Origin: Halocalculus aciditolerans
GTDB lineage: Archaea > Halobacteriota > Halobacteria > Halobacteriales > Halobacteriaceae
Assembly (NCBI RefSeq): GCF_014647475.1
Contig: NZ_BMPG01000003.1
Location: 310,001-374,000 of the forward strand
Length of the DNA: 64,000 bases
Direction of reading: 5' to 3'
Shown here: positions 36,047-47,512 of the stretch, one piece after another
How the letters are laid out: each line of letters starts with the position of its first letter
Position numbering within the stretch: the stretch's first letter is position 1
The notes under the pieces: generated by a model
Seen by the model: the letters and a program-made list of their open reading frames with translations, nothing else
The model's database searches: none
Told to the model about the DNA's origin: nothing
Position numbers and translations under genes: made by a program

Positions 36047-36082
36047 CGGTGGGTTTAACCGCCGGCCGGTCGGAGTGCGACC

Positions 36083-37090
36083 GTGCGACGCGAACTCCGA
36101 TTCGCCGCCGGCGTGGCCCTCGGCGCGGGTGCGCTGGCCGTCTCTCTCTTCGCCGTCGGCCCCGGCGCGGTCCTCGACCGCGTGACCGCGATCGCCCTCC
36201 CGGCGGCCGCCGTCGTCTTCGCCGTCGTCCTCGTCGAAGCCACCGTCGACGGCCTCGGCGTCTGGGCGTCCGTCAGACCGCTCAACCGCGGCCTCACTCC
36301 CGGGCAGAGCGTGCAGTTCGCCTTCGCCGGTGACTTCTTCGACACCCTCAGCCCCGCCGGCCCCGTGAGCTCGGAACCGATTATGGCGCGCTTCTTCGGC
36401 GTCGCCACCGACACCTCCTACAGCGACGCGCTCGGCGTCCGCGGCGTCGCGAAGTACGTCAAATCCGCCGCGCAGGTCGCGCTGTCGCTCGTCCTCGTCG
36501 CCGTCTTCCTCCTCACTGGTCCCGCCCCGCGGGTCGTCGTCGCCACGTTCGCGGGCGCGGCCGTCGTCCTCGTCGTCGCCGCCGCCGCTCTCCTCGCCGC
36601 TCGCGCCTCCATCGCCGCCGCCGCGACCGCCCTTCTCGCGCCCGTCGTCCGCCGCGTCTCCGCGCTCTACCGCGACGACCCCCACGACCGCGACACCGTC
36701 GCCGCCGCCGTCGACCGCTTCTGGACGCGCGTCCTCGCCTTCCGCGACACCCCGCGCCTCCTCGGCCTCGTCGCCCTCGGCGGCGTCCTCGAACAGCTTC
36801 TCACCGCCACCGCACTCTGGGTCGCCCTCGCCGGGACCGGCACGCCCGCCGCGCTCCTCCCCATCGTCGCCATCGTCCCGCTCCCGCAGGCCGCGAGCGT
36901 CGTCCCTATCCCCGCCAGCCTCGGCGCGTACGACGTCCTCCTCGCCGGTGCGGTCGTCCTCATGACCGGCGTCCCCGCCGACGCCGCTGCCGCCGCCGTC
37001 CTCGTCGTCCGCACCTTCGGGCTCCTCACCGCCGTCGGCGGCGGCGGTCTCGCTACCGCATTCCTCCGCGGCTGGCGACCGGGCGCGTGA
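36083..37090 (+). CDS. UPF0104/LPG-synthase-TM-type flippase-like membrane protein
   Basis: A 335-residue integral membrane protein starting at GTG 36083, with about eight hydrophobic segments. The family pattern is visible in GQSVQFAFAGDFFDTLSPAG (the R/G-x-F-xGxFxxxxxPag motif), SDALGVRGVAKYVKSAAQVA, and the late PLPQAASVVPIPASLGAYDV with GGGG near the end. The family includes the membrane half of MprF and putative lipid or glycolipid flippases. The polyprenyl-synthase-like gene upstream makes a lipid-linked role plausible but unproven. Confidence 0.87.
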   Translation: MRRELRFAAGVALGAGALAVSLFAVGPGAVLDRVTAIALPAAAVVFAVVLVEATVDGLGVWASVRPLNRGLTPGQSVQFAFAGDFFDTLSPAGPVSSEPIMARFFGVATDTSYSDALGVRGVAKYVKSAAQVALSLVLVAVFLLTGPAPRVVVATFAGAAVVLVVAAAALLAARASIAAAATALLAPVVRRVSALYRDDPHDRDTVAAAVDRFWTRVLAFRDTPRLLGLVALGGVLEQLLTATALWVALAGTGTPAALLPIVAIVPLPQAASVVPIPASLGAYDVLLAGAVVLMTGVPADAAAAAVLVVRTFGLLTAVGGGGLATAFLRGWRPGA

Positions 37091-37274
37091 CCGCCCAGAG
37101 GCGACGGTTCGAACGCGTTACGCGAGAGAATTCGTGCGGGCCGGCGGCCGACGGCGACGACGCGCCCGCGTTCTCGCCCGTCACTTCGTCCGTTCGGTCG
37201 CACGTTCCAGTGCGCCGCACCTCGCCTAATGCGAACTCCCGAACCGATACGGAAAACAATTCTTTTCTATATGA

Positions 37275-39530
<2,256 letters not shown>

Positions 39531-39657
39531 CGCCGAACCGGGTCCGCTCGGACCCCACACTCTCCTCTCTCTTTCCCCTCCTCTTTGCCGCACTCCTCGG
39601 CGACGAAGTGTTCGCTGTCGTCAGTCTCGTTGTCCCAACGTACGGTAGTGGCCTCGC

Positions 39658-39819
39658 CTATTCGTCGTCGACGTCTCGGCGCACGACGCGTTCTGCGTCG
39701 CTGCGGTCGAGGACGTCACGGTCGTCGTGTTCGCGCCTGACGAAGACGTAGAGGAGGAGCGGGCCGATACCCGCGACGAAGAGCACGAAGAGGACGAACG
39801 CGGCGTCGATACCGGCCAT
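39658..39819 (-). CDS. Small membrane protein (53 aa)
   Basis: A 53-codon gene from ATG 39819 to TAG 39658-39660. Residues 5-27 form one hydrophobic helix (DAAFVLFVLFVAGIGPLLLY) followed by a charged cytoplasmic tail rich in Arg, Asp and Glu. It overlaps the stop of the upstream zinc-ribbon gene by one base in a TGATG junction, which argues that it is translated. Its function is unknown. Confidence 0.6.
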   Translation of the reverse strand: MAGIDAAFVLFVLFVAGIGPLLLYVFVRREHDDRDVLDRSDAERVVRRDVDDE

Positions 39820-40049
39820 CAGCCGAGGAAGACGTCCACGATGTCGCTCGACCCCGACGTCGTATCTCGGTAGAGTTCCGAATACCCGCAGTTCGTACAG
39901 GAGACGACTTTGAAGCTGTTCGTCTGGATGTCGAACATCTTCGAGAGGCCGCCGCCGGTCGTCGAGATCGTCCCGACGTCGGTTTCGCTGTGTCCGCATT
40001 TCGGGCAGCCGCGTTCGCCGGTCGTGGAGGCGTCTGGTTCGGGGACCAT
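39819..40049 (-). CDS. Small zinc-ribbon protein
   Basis: A 76-residue protein from ATG 40049. Two CxxC knuckles, CPKCG (near 15-19) and CTNCGYSE (near 51-58), form a rubredoxin-like zinc ribbon, and the part between them reads MFDIQTNSFKVVSC. This is the pattern of small nucleic-acid-binding zinc-ribbon proteins (DUF2082-like). It is coupled to the small membrane protein downstream and lies 60 nt downstream of glpK on the same strand. A specific partner is unknown. Confidence 0.8.
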   Translation of the reverse strand: MVPEPDASTTGERGCPKCGHSETDVGTISTTGGGLSKMFDIQTNSFKVVSCTNCGYSELYRDTTSGSSDIVDVFLG

Positions 40050-40109
40050 GGCCGTGACTTTTCGGCGAGCCGCCAAGAACTTTATCCATCGTTGACTGGT
40101 TCCCGAGGG

Positions 40110-41648
40110 TCAGGACTCCTCGACCGCCCAGTGCTTCGCGCGTTCGACGGCGTCGCCCCAGCGGTCGTATCTGGCGTCCCAGTCGCCGTCGACGCCGTCT
40201 TCGTCGGGGTCGAACGCGCGGTCGACGCGCCAGTTCGCGCGGAGCTCCTCGACGGACTCCCAGTAGCCGGTGGCGAGGCCGGCGGCGTAGGCCGCGCCGA
40301 GCGCCGTCGTCTCGTCCACTTCGGGTCGGACGATGCGCGAGCCGAGCACGCCCGCCTGCAGCCGGCAGAGGAAGTTGTTCTTCACCGCGCCGCCGTCGAC
40401 GCGGAGTTCGTCGATGTCGACGCCGGCGTCGGCCTCCATCGCTTCGACGACGTCGCGCGTCTGGTAAGCGATGGCTTCGAGGGTCGCCCGAACGACGTGT
40501 TCGCGGCGCGTCCCGCGCGTCATTCCGACGATGGTGCCGCGGGCGCGCTGGTCCCAGTGTGGCGCGCCCAGCCCCGTGAACGCCGGGACGACGTAGACGC
40601 CGTCGGTCGAATCGACGGAGCGGGCGAGCGTCGCCGTCTCCCGCGCGTCCTCGATGAGGCCCACGTCCGCGAGCCACTCGATGGCCGCGCCCGTGACGAA
40701 GACGGAGCCCTCCAGGGCGTACTGGACGGGGTCGCCGGAGCGCTGGAACGCGACGGTCGTGAGGAGTCCGTGGTCGGACTCGACGGCCTCCGCGCCCGTG
40801 TTGAGGAGCATGAACGACCCCGTGCCGTAGGTGTTCTTGGCGTCGCCGGCGGCGAAGCACGTCTGCCCGAAGAGCGCCGCCTGCTGGTCGCCGAGCGCGC
40901 CCGCGACCGGCACGCGAGCGCCGAGGAAGCCGTCGGGGTCCGTGTGCCCGTAGTAGTCGGCGTCCGAGGACGGCCGGACCTCGGGGAGCATCGCCCCGGG
41001 GACGCGGAGCTCCGCGAGGAGGTCGTCGTCCCACTCCCCGGCATGAATGTCGTAGAGCATCGTCCGAGAGGCGTTCGTGACGTCCGTCACGTGCGCGCCG
41101 GTGAGGTTGTAGACGAGCCAGGAGTCCATCGTCCCGAAGAGCACGTCGCCGTCCTCGGCGCGGTCGCGGACGTCCTCCGGGCGCGTCCGCTGGAGTTTGA
41201 TGGGGTCGGCGTTGTCGAGCAGCCACTCGACTTTCGTCCCGGAGAAGTAGGAATCGGGTTCGAGCCCGGTCGTCGCCCGGATGTAGTCGTGCCAGCCGTC
41301 GGCGTCGAGTTCCTCGACGCGCTCCGTCGTCCGGCGGTCCTGCCAGACGACCGCGTCGTAGACCGGCTCGCCCGTGTGGGCGTCCCAGAGCACCGTCGTC
41401 TCCCGCTGGTTCGTCACGCCGATGGCGTCGAGCGCCGCCGCGTCGAGGTCGGCGCTCGCGAGCGCGTCCACCATCACGCGCTGCGTGTTCTCCCAGATCT
41501 CCACGGGGTCGTGCTCCACCCACCCCGGCTCCGGGTAGGACTGCTCATGTGTTTCGTACGCGCTCGCCACCACGCGGCCGTCGTGGTCGAAGACCATGAA
41601 GCGCGTTCCCGTCGTCCCCTGGTCGATGGCCCCGACGTACGCGCTCAT
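40110..41648 (-). CDS. glpK: Glycerol kinase
   Basis: A 512-residue FGGY-family kinase from ATG 41648, making sn-glycerol-3-phosphate from glycerol and ATP. The N-terminus [21 protein letters not shown] binds phosphate, and the glycerol-binding region is [20 protein letters not shown] with [22 protein letters not shown] and [11 protein letters not shown] are the FGGY signatures, and [13 protein letters not shown] the second one. It is divergent from glpABC with a 146-nt shared promoter region. The pair forms the glycerol utilisation module typical of haloarchaea. Confidence 0.97.
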   Translation of the reverse strand: MSAYVGAIDQGTTGTRFMVFDHDGRVVASAYETHEQSYPEPGWVEHDPVEIWENTQRVMVDALASADLDAAALDAIGVTNQRETTVLWDAHTGEPVYDAVVWQDRRTTERVEELDADGWHDYIRATTGLEPDSYFSGTKVEWLLDNADPIKLQRTRPEDVRDRAEDGDVLFGTMDSWLVYNLTGAHVTDVTNASRTMLYDIHAGEWDDDLLAELRVPGAMLPEVRPSSDADYYGHTDPDGFLGARVPVAGALGDQQAALFGQTCFAAGDAKNTYGTGSFMLLNTGAEAVESDHGLLTTVAFQRSGDPVQYALEGSVFVTGAAIEWLADVGLIEDARETATLARSVDSTDGVYVVPAFTGLGAPHWDQRARGTIVGMTRGTRREHVVRATLEAIAYQTRDVVEAMEADAGVDIDELRVDGGAVKNNFLCRLQAGVLGSRIVRPEVDETTALGAAYAAGLATGYWESVEELRANWRVDRAFDPDEDGVDGDWDARYDRWGDAVERAKHWAVEES

Positions 41649-41794
41649 CCCCGCACCCCACGCCGTCCGCAGTTCTCCGCGCGACCACTCATACGCCCTA
41701 CTCCGGCCACCGCCGGCATAAAACCGCCCGCGCGACACCCGTTCCGGTGCCGTGTGCGATACACCTAAGGAACTCCTCTCCGTCCCCTGATTCG
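41649..41794. promoter_or_regulatory. Divergent promoter region of glpK and glpABC
   Basis: This 146-nt spacer sits between the glpK start (minus) and the glpA start (plus). Both operons must be transcribed from it, so any glycerol-responsive regulator would act here. I saw no strong palindrome and none of the TTTACC-N4-GGTAAA sites found in the IclR cluster. Confidence 0.6.
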
Positions 41795-43492
41795 ATGGAA
41801 TCGCGGACCGCGGTCGTGGTCGTCGGCGGCGGGGCGACCGGCGTCGGCATCGCGCGCGACCTCGCGATGCGCGGCGTCGACGTCACGCTCGTCGAGCAGG
41901 GGAACCTCACGCACGGGACGACCGGGCGGATGCACGGCCTCCTCCACTCGGGCGCGCGCTACGCCGTCGCCGACCGAGCGAGCGCCGAGGAGTGCATCGC
42001 CGAGAACCGCGTGCTGAGAGAAATCGCCGCGCACTGCGTCGAAGAAACCGGCGGGCTCTTCGTCCAGCGACCGGGCGACTCGGACGACTACTTCGCGGAG
42101 AAGCTCGCCGGCTGTCGCGACTGCGGGATCCCGGCGGACGTGCTCACGGGCGAGGAGGCGCGCGCGATGGAGCCGGCGCTCGCCGACGACGTGCAGCGCG
42201 CCATCCGCGTCCCCGACGGCGCGGTGGACCCGTTCCGGCTCTGCGTGGCGAACGCCCTCGACGCGGAGGCCCACGGCGCGCGCATCGAGACGCACGCCGA
42301 AGTGACGGACGTTCTCGTCGAGGACGGCGGGGTGGTCGGCGTCGAAGTCGAACACACCTCCGGTCCGGGGTCGCGGACGCACGGAGCGACGGAAGAGGAC
42401 GAGGTGATTCGCGCCGAGCACGTGGTGAACGCGACGGGCGCGTGGGCGGGCGAAATCGGCGCGATGGCGGGCGTCGACGTCGACGTCCGGCCGTCGAAGG
42501 GCTGTATGGTCGTGATGAACTGCCGGCAGGTCGACACCGTCATCAACCACTGCCGACCGAAGGGCGACGCCGACATCGTCGTCCCGCACGAGACGACGGC
42601 GATCCTCGGAACGACAGACGAGGAGGTCGACGACCCCGAGGACTACCCCGAGGAGCAGTGGGAGGTGGAGCGGATGATCGACGACCTCGCGCGCCTCGTC
42701 CCCGTGCTCGCCGACTCGCGGACCGTCCGCTCCTTCTGGGGCGTCCGGCCGCTCTACGAACCGCCGGGAACGGGGACGAGCGACTCGACGGACATCACGC
42801 GGGACTACTTCCGCCTCGACCACGCCGACCGCGACAACCTGGAGGGGATGACGACGATCGTCGGCGGGAAGTTCACGACGTATCGGCTGATGGCGGAGGA
42901 GATCACGGATCACGTCTGCGGGCTCCTCGGCGTGGACGCGCCCTGTGAGACCGCGGAGACCCCGCTCCCGGGGAGCGAGCGGCCGGGCGACCTCGACGCC
43001 GCGATGGCGCGCTACGGCCTCCGGTCGCCGGTCGCCCGCCGCTCCGCGCAGCGACTCGGCTCCCGGACCAGCGAGGTGCTCGACACCGCGGACCCGAACC
43101 CCGTGCTCTGCGGCTGTGAGTCCGTGACGCGCGCCGAAGTCCGGGACGCCATCGATCGGGCCGGAACCGACCTGAACGCCGTCCGCATCCGAACGCGGGC
43201 GTCGATGGGGAACTGCCAGGGCGGTTTCTGCGCCCATCGCCTCGCGAACGAACTCCACCCCGACTATGGTTCAGAGGCGGCGAGCGCGGCGCTCGACGAC
43301 CTCTACGCGGAGCGCTGGAAGGGCCAGCGCCACGCGCTCTGGGGCGACCAGCTCTCACAGGCGATGCTCACGCACGCCCTCCACGCCGCGACGATGAACC
43401 GCGACGGGCGTCTGGAGGGCGTCGAGTTCGACGCGTTCGACGCCGGCCGCGAGACGGCGACCGACGCCGCGAGCGCGAGCGGGGTGGAGTAG
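41795..43492 (+). CDS. glpA: Anaerobic-type glycerol-3-phosphate dehydrogenase subunit A
   Basis: A 565-residue FAD-dependent oxidase/dehydrogenase from ATG 41795. The Rossmann motif [21 protein letters not shown] lies near 7-27, [19 protein letters not shown] is the DAO-family substrate region, and [16 protein letters not shown] is the second FAD contact. The C-terminus carries a BFD-like [2Fe-2S] domain with [15 protein letters not shown] and [13 protein letters not shown]. It oxidises glycerol-3-phosphate to dihydroxyacetone phosphate and passes electrons on through GlpB and GlpC to the membrane. Confidence 0.96.
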   Translation: MESRTAVVVVGGGATGVGIARDLAMRGVDVTLVEQGNLTHGTTGRMHGLLHSGARYAVADRASAEECIAENRVLREIAAHCVEETGGLFVQRPGDSDDYFAEKLAGCRDCGIPADVLTGEEARAMEPALADDVQRAIRVPDGAVDPFRLCVANALDAEAHGARIETHAEVTDVLVEDGGVVGVEVEHTSGPGSRTHGATEEDEVIRAEHVVNATGAWAGEIGAMAGVDVDVRPSKGCMVVMNCRQVDTVINHCRPKGDADIVVPHETTAILGTTDEEVDDPEDYPEEQWEVERMIDDLARLVPVLADSRTVRSFWGVRPLYEPPGTGTSDSTDITRDYFRLDHADRDNLEGMTTIVGGKFTTYRLMAEEITDHVCGLLGVDAPCETAETPLPGSERPGDLDAAMARYGLRSPVARRSAQRLGSRTSEVLDTADPNPVLCGCESVTRAEVRDAIDRAGTDLNAVRIRTRASMGNCQGGFCAHRLANELHPDYGSEAASAALDDLYAERWKGQRHALWGDQLSQAMLTHALHAATMNRDGRLEGVEFDAFDAGRETATDAASASGVE

Positions 43493-43493
43493 C

Positions 43494-44753
43494 GTGGTGC
43501 GTGACGACGTCGTGGTTGTCGGCGGCGGGCTCGCCGGGATGACGGCCGCGCTCGCCGCCGCGCGCGACGGAGCGAGCGTCCGCCTCCTCTCCCACACGGA
43601 GAACACGCTCCGGCAGGCGTCCGGGCTGATCGACGTCCTCGGCTACACGCCGGACGGCGTCGGCCCGCTCCCCGACCCCTTCGACGCGCTCTCCGCCCTC
43701 CCGGACGCCCACCCATACACTGCCGTGGGCGAGGGTGGGGTTCGAGACGCGCTCGCGCTCTTCGACGACGTCACCGGCGCGACCTACGAGGGCGGGCACA
43801 CGGCTCGGAACGCGCTCGTCCCGACGTTCGGCGGGCGCGTGAAACCGACCGCGCGATACCCGGCGAGCACCGCCGCCGGTCTCGCCTCGCGGGAGGCTGA
43901 CGCGCTCCTCGTTGGCTTCGAGTCGCTCCCGGACTTCGACGCGCCGCTCGCGGCCGACCGCCTCGCCGCCGCCGGCGTCCCCTTCGACGCCCGCGGCGTC
44001 ACCGTCTCCTTCCCCGGCGACCTGCGAGCCGACGCCGCCGTCACGCGCTACGCGCGCGCCCTCGACGCCGACGAGGAGACCGACGACGCGCCCGCTCGCG
44101 CCGCCCTCGCCACCGCGGTCGCCGCGCACCTCGACGGCGAATCCCGCGTCGGCTTCCCCGCCATCCTCGGCGACGAGCACGCCGCCGACGTCCGCGCCAC
44201 CCTCGAAGGCGTCCTCGCCGTCGACGTCTTCGAGATTCCCACCGCCCCGCCGAGCCTTCCCGGTCTCCGTCTGGAAGACACCTTCCACGACGCCCTCCGC
44301 GACGCCGGCGTCACCATCGAAACCGGGAACCCCGTCGTCGGCTTCGACGCCACCGACGACCGACTCACCGCGGTGCACGTGGACCACCTCGGCACGGAGC
44401 GCGCGTACGGCGCGGACGCCGTCGTCCTCGCGACCGGCGGCCTCATCGGGAAGGGCGTCGAGACGGACCGAGCGGGCGTGCGCGAACCCATCTTCGACTG
44501 CCACGTCCCCGCGCCCGACGACCGCTACGACTGGTTCCGCGACGACGCCTTCGGCGACCACCCCTTCGCCCGCTTCGGCGTCCGCACCGACGACGCCCTC
44601 CGCCCGCTCGACGAGACGGGAACAGTCGAGTTCGAGAACCTCTACGCCGCCGGCAGCGTGCTCGGCGGCTACGACTTCGCCGCCGAGAAATCCGGCAGCG
44701 GCGTCTCCCTCGCAACGGGCTACGCCGCCGGCCGGGGAGCCGCCAATGAGTGA
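43494..44753 (+). CDS. glpB: Anaerobic-type glycerol-3-phosphate dehydrogenase subunit B
   Basis: A 419-residue flavoprotein starting at GTG 43494, 1 nt after the glpA stop. It has VVVVGGGLAGMTAALAAARD near 5-24, DGASVRLLSHTENTLRQASG, the pair VVLATGGLIGKGVETDR, and a C-terminal FAD segment ENLYAAGSVLGGYDFAAEKS. This is GlpB of the anaerobic GlpABC complex, thought to mediate electron transfer between GlpA and GlpC. It overlaps glpC by 8 nt. Confidence 0.95.
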   Translation: MVRDDVVVVGGGLAGMTAALAAARDGASVRLLSHTENTLRQASGLIDVLGYTPDGVGPLPDPFDALSALPDAHPYTAVGEGGVRDALALFDDVTGATYEGGHTARNALVPTFGGRVKPTARYPASTAAGLASREADALLVGFESLPDFDAPLAADRLAAAGVPFDARGVTVSFPGDLRADAAVTRYARALDADEETDDAPARAALATAVAAHLDGESRVGFPAILGDEHAADVRATLEGVLAVDVFEIPTAPPSLPGLRLEDTFHDALRDAGVTIETGNPVVGFDATDDRLTAVHVDHLGTERAYGADAVVLATGGLIGKGVETDRAGVREPIFDCHVPAPDDRYDWFRDDAFGDHPFARFGVRTDDALRPLDETGTVEFENLYAAGSVLGGYDFAAEKSGSGVSLATGYAAGRGAANE

Positions 44754-46059
44754 CGCAACCCCACCATCCGACTCGGTATCGCGCGCCGACGACCCCGCCG
44801 ACGCGGACCTCCGCCCCGGCACGGACGACTGCTACAAATGCACGTCCTGCGATGCGTCGTGTCCGGTCGCGGAAGTCGACGACGACTTCCCCGGGCCGAA
44901 GTTCCAGGGGCCCGAGCAGTGGCGGCTGCAACGACAGGAGGACGCGGACATCGACCCCTCTATCTCGAAATGCTCGAACTGCATGCGGTGCGACTCCGCG
45001 TGCCCGTCGGGCGTGTCGCTCTCCCAGATGCACAACACGGCGCGCGCGAAGTACGTCGACGAATCTATGTCGAAGTGGAGTCTGGAGTACTGGCGGAACC
45101 GTGCGCTCGCGAACTACGGTCGCCTCGCCCCCGTCGCCTCCGCGATGCCGCGCCTCGCGAACGCCGCCGCCAACAACACCGTCCTCCGAGCGCTCGGCGA
45201 GAAACTCTTCGGCGTCACCGCCGAGCGCGAGCTCCCCGACTTCGCCCACGAGACCTTCCGCGAGTGGTGGGGGAAGCGGGGCGGGAACCGCGTGGAGAGC
45301 GAGGAGAAGCGCGTCGCGTACTTCCACGGGTGTTACGCGAACTACAACACGCCCGAGGTGGCGAAGGCGTTCGTCCGCGTCTTCGAGGCGTTCGGCTACG
45401 AGGTCGCGGTCCCCGAGCAGCGCTGTTCGGGGACGCCGATTTTCGCGAACGGGATGATGGACGACGCGGAGCGCGCCGCCGAACACAACGTTCGAACGCT
45501 CCGCGACCTCGTCGACGACGGCTACGACGTCGTCACGTCGTGTACGTCGTGCTCGATGTCGCTGCGACAGGAGTACCCCGAGCTCTTCGACTACGCCGGC
45601 ACGGAGACCGTCGCCGCGAGCACCTCGGAGGCGCTCGAATACCTCCGCTTCGAAGCCGACCTCGACCGCCGGCTCGCCGACGCCGACGTCGACGAGTCCC
45701 TCGCCGCGGACCTTGAAGCGGAGTTCGGCGACCTCGCCTACCACGCGCCCTGCCACGCGAGAAACCAGGGGCTCGCCGGCCAGTCGGTCGAACTCCTCTC
45801 GACGCTCGACGGCGTCGACCCCCACGACGTCGGCGACTCCTGCTCCGGCATCTCCGGGACGTACGGCTGGAAGGCCGAGAACTACGAGACGAGCATGGAG
45901 ATCGGCGCGGAGATGTTCGACCACATGGAACGCGTCGAGGGGGAGACGGGCATGACGGAGTGTCCGACCTGCGCGATGCAGATGGAACACGGCACCGGCT
46001 ACGACGTCAAACACCCGCTCGAAGTCCTCGAAGCCGTCTTCGCCCCCGACGCCGCCTAA
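44746..46059 (+). CDS. glpC: Anaerobic-type glycerol-3-phosphate dehydrogenase subunit C
   Basis: A 437-residue iron-sulfur protein from ATG 44746. Two [4Fe-4S] sites are clear: C29, C32, C35, C39 (CYKCTSCDASCP) and C76, C79, C82, C86 (CSNCMRCDSACP). The C-terminal CCG domains contain FHGCYANYNTPEVAKA, EQRCSGTP, SCTSCSMSL, HAPCHARNQGLAG and CPTCAMQMEHGT. It anchors the GlpAB dimer and delivers electrons to the quinone pool. It is the last gene of glpABC. Confidence 0.96.
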   Translation: MSDATPPSDSVSRADDPADADLRPGTDDCYKCTSCDASCPVAEVDDDFPGPKFQGPEQWRLQRQEDADIDPSISKCSNCMRCDSACPSGVSLSQMHNTARAKYVDESMSKWSLEYWRNRALANYGRLAPVASAMPRLANAAANNTVLRALGEKLFGVTAERELPDFAHETFREWWGKRGGNRVESEEKRVAYFHGCYANYNTPEVAKAFVRVFEAFGYEVAVPEQRCSGTPIFANGMMDDAERAAEHNVRTLRDLVDDGYDVVTSCTSCSMSLRQEYPELFDYAGTETVAASTSEALEYLRFEADLDRRLADADVDESLAADLEAEFGDLAYHAPCHARNQGLAGQSVELLSTLDGVDPHDVGDSCSGISGTYGWKAENYETSMEIGAEMFDHMERVEGETGMTECPTCAMQMEHGTGYDVKHPLEVLEAVFAPDAA

Positions 46060-46603
46060 CCGGGACTTCACAGCGAAGACTCCTCCTCCGAACAGACAGG
46101 CTCTACCTGACCGCCTGCACGAAACGCCACGAGTATTGCTGCAGTAGTGCAATATTCTTCACGAGTAAGTTTCCGAGGGATGGATTCGAAAATATTGGGG
46201 GTGGCCCGTAAATGCTGCTCATTAGACGTCTTACGCGGAAATCTCTCCGTGAACGCTGAGACGGTTACTGAATCAGCGTCGAACGGACTCGTCCGAGAAG
46301 AACCGCTATTAGAAGAACCCATCTACCAGGTACTGGAGCTATGACGCTCGTATATGGCACACACTCTGAACGAAGCCTGATGGTATGTGTGGCTCTGGTC
46401 AAACGTCAGGTCGTGGAAAACCCGAGCAATTTTGTCCATAGAGTGCAAGATTACTGCTTGGTAGTGCTCTGGACGCCTCTGTCCGCGTCCAGAGAGTTTA
46501 CGAAAGTACTGATGTAAACCGCACGGGCGTCGTCGACGTCTCACCGACCGGAGTCCGAGTATACGCAACAATCTATATGGGGTTGTGGGGAGACGTGGGG
46601 AGT
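46060..46603. other. AT-richer intergenic region, possible decayed gene
   Basis: This 544-nt gap between glpC and the iclR gene is AT-richer than its neighbours. A minus-strand frame at 46323-46571 reads RRPEHYQAVILHSMDKIARV then FHDLTFDQSH, which looks protein-like but has no start context and no family I can name; a transposase remnant is one possibility. TATA-like ATCTATATGG at 46570-46579 probably belongs to the iclR promoter. Confidence 0.4.
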
Positions 46604-47374
46604 ATGAGCGAGAGAGCGGGACCGACGGACCACGTATCGACGGTCGACACGGCGTTCGATATACTCGAACTGCTTCGGGAGATGAACGGGGCGACGCTGC
46701 GCGAACTCACTGACGAGGTCGACCTCGTTCGGAGCACCGTGCACCGACACCTCACCACGCTCCACGACCGCGGCTACGTGACCCGCAGCGACGGCGAGTA
46801 CTCCCTCAGCCTCCGCTTCCTCGACGTCGGCCAGTGGACGCAGTCGCGCAAGGAGACGTACGTGCTCGCGAAGTCGAAAGTCGAAGAGCTCGCAGAGCGG
46901 ACGAGCGAGCGCGCGCAGTTCGTCGTCGAGGAGAACGGCCGCGCGGTCTACGTCCACATGGAGGCCGGCGAGCACGCGGTGAAGACGAACATGCACGTCG
47001 GGAAGCACACGCCCGTCCACGCGAGCGCCGGCGGCCTCGCCATCCTCTCCCAGCTCGACCGGGAGCGCGTGGAGGAGATCATCGCGTCCCGCGGGCTCGA
47101 ACGACTCACCCCACACACCTACACCGACCCCGACGACCTGTTCGACGCGCTCGAATCGATTCGCGAGCGCGGGTTCAGCATCAACGACCAGGGCCACATC
47201 GAGGGGCTCCGCGCCGTCGGCGTCCCCGTCAGCGGCCCCGACGGGAGCGTGGTCGGCGCGCTGAGCGTGTCCGGCCCGACGAACCGTATCCGCGGCGACC
47301 GGCTCGAAAACGACCTCCCGGACCTCCTCCTGGGCTCTTCGAACGAACTCGAACTCAACTCCGCCTACCGATAG
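46604..47374 (+). CDS. IclR-family transcriptional regulator
   Basis: A 256-residue regulator; ATG 46604 follows GGGGAG closely and is preferred over ATG 46577. The winged-helix domain covers about 10-72: STVDTAFDILELLREMNGAT, RSTVHRHLTTLHDRGYVTR and EYSLSLRFLDVG. The effector domain has RAQFVVEENGRAVYVH, KHTPVHASAGGLAILS, RGFSINDQGHIEGLRAVGVP and VVGALSVSGPTNRI. It is the first gene of a plus-strand catabolic cluster. The palindromes TTTACC-N4-GGTAAA at three downstream promoters are the likely binding sites, with a small organic acid or its CoA ester as effector. Confidence 0.94.
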   Translation: MSERAGPTDHVSTVDTAFDILELLREMNGATLRELTDEVDLVRSTVHRHLTTLHDRGYVTRSDGEYSLSLRFLDVGQWTQSRKETYVLAKSKVEELAERTSERAQFVVEENGRAVYVHMEAGEHAVKTNMHVGKHTPVHASAGGLAILSQLDRERVEEIIASRGLERLTPHTYTDPDDLFDALESIRERGFSINDQGHIEGLRAVGVPVSGPDGSVVGALSVSGPTNRIRGDRLENDLPDLLLGSSNELELNSAYR

Positions 47375-47452
47375 CGTCCCGCATACTCGGACAGCTCTCC
47401 GGTCGAACGCTCTCGCTCCCGCCCGCTCCGCGACCGCGTCCGCGCACGTTCG

Positions 47453-47468
47453 TTTACCATCCGGTCAA
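47453..47468. promoter_or_regulatory. Putative IclR operator before the CoA-transferase gene
   Basis: TTTACCATCCGGTCAA is a 16-bp site of the form TTTACC-N4-GGTMAA, 44 nt upstream of the CoA-transferase start. It shares arm sequence and 4-nt spacing with sites at 50256-50271, 50275-50290 and 53643-53658. The position suits binding over or next to the promoter. Confidence 0.6.
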
Positions 47469-47512
47469 CACATGACAATCATTATGGTCCTGTTCGACGA
47501 ACCAACGCGGTA

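Noticed and set aside
35171-36685. 504-codon minus-strand frame opposite the polyprenyl-synthase-like and UPF0104-like genes
   Set aside because: Gly/Arg/Asp low-complexity shadow; the plus-strand genes have family features and proper starts.
39820-41523. Long minus-strand frame running into the small membrane protein
   Set aside because: Upstream of ATG 39819 it is a shadow of glpK and the zinc-ribbon gene; only the last 53 codons look real.
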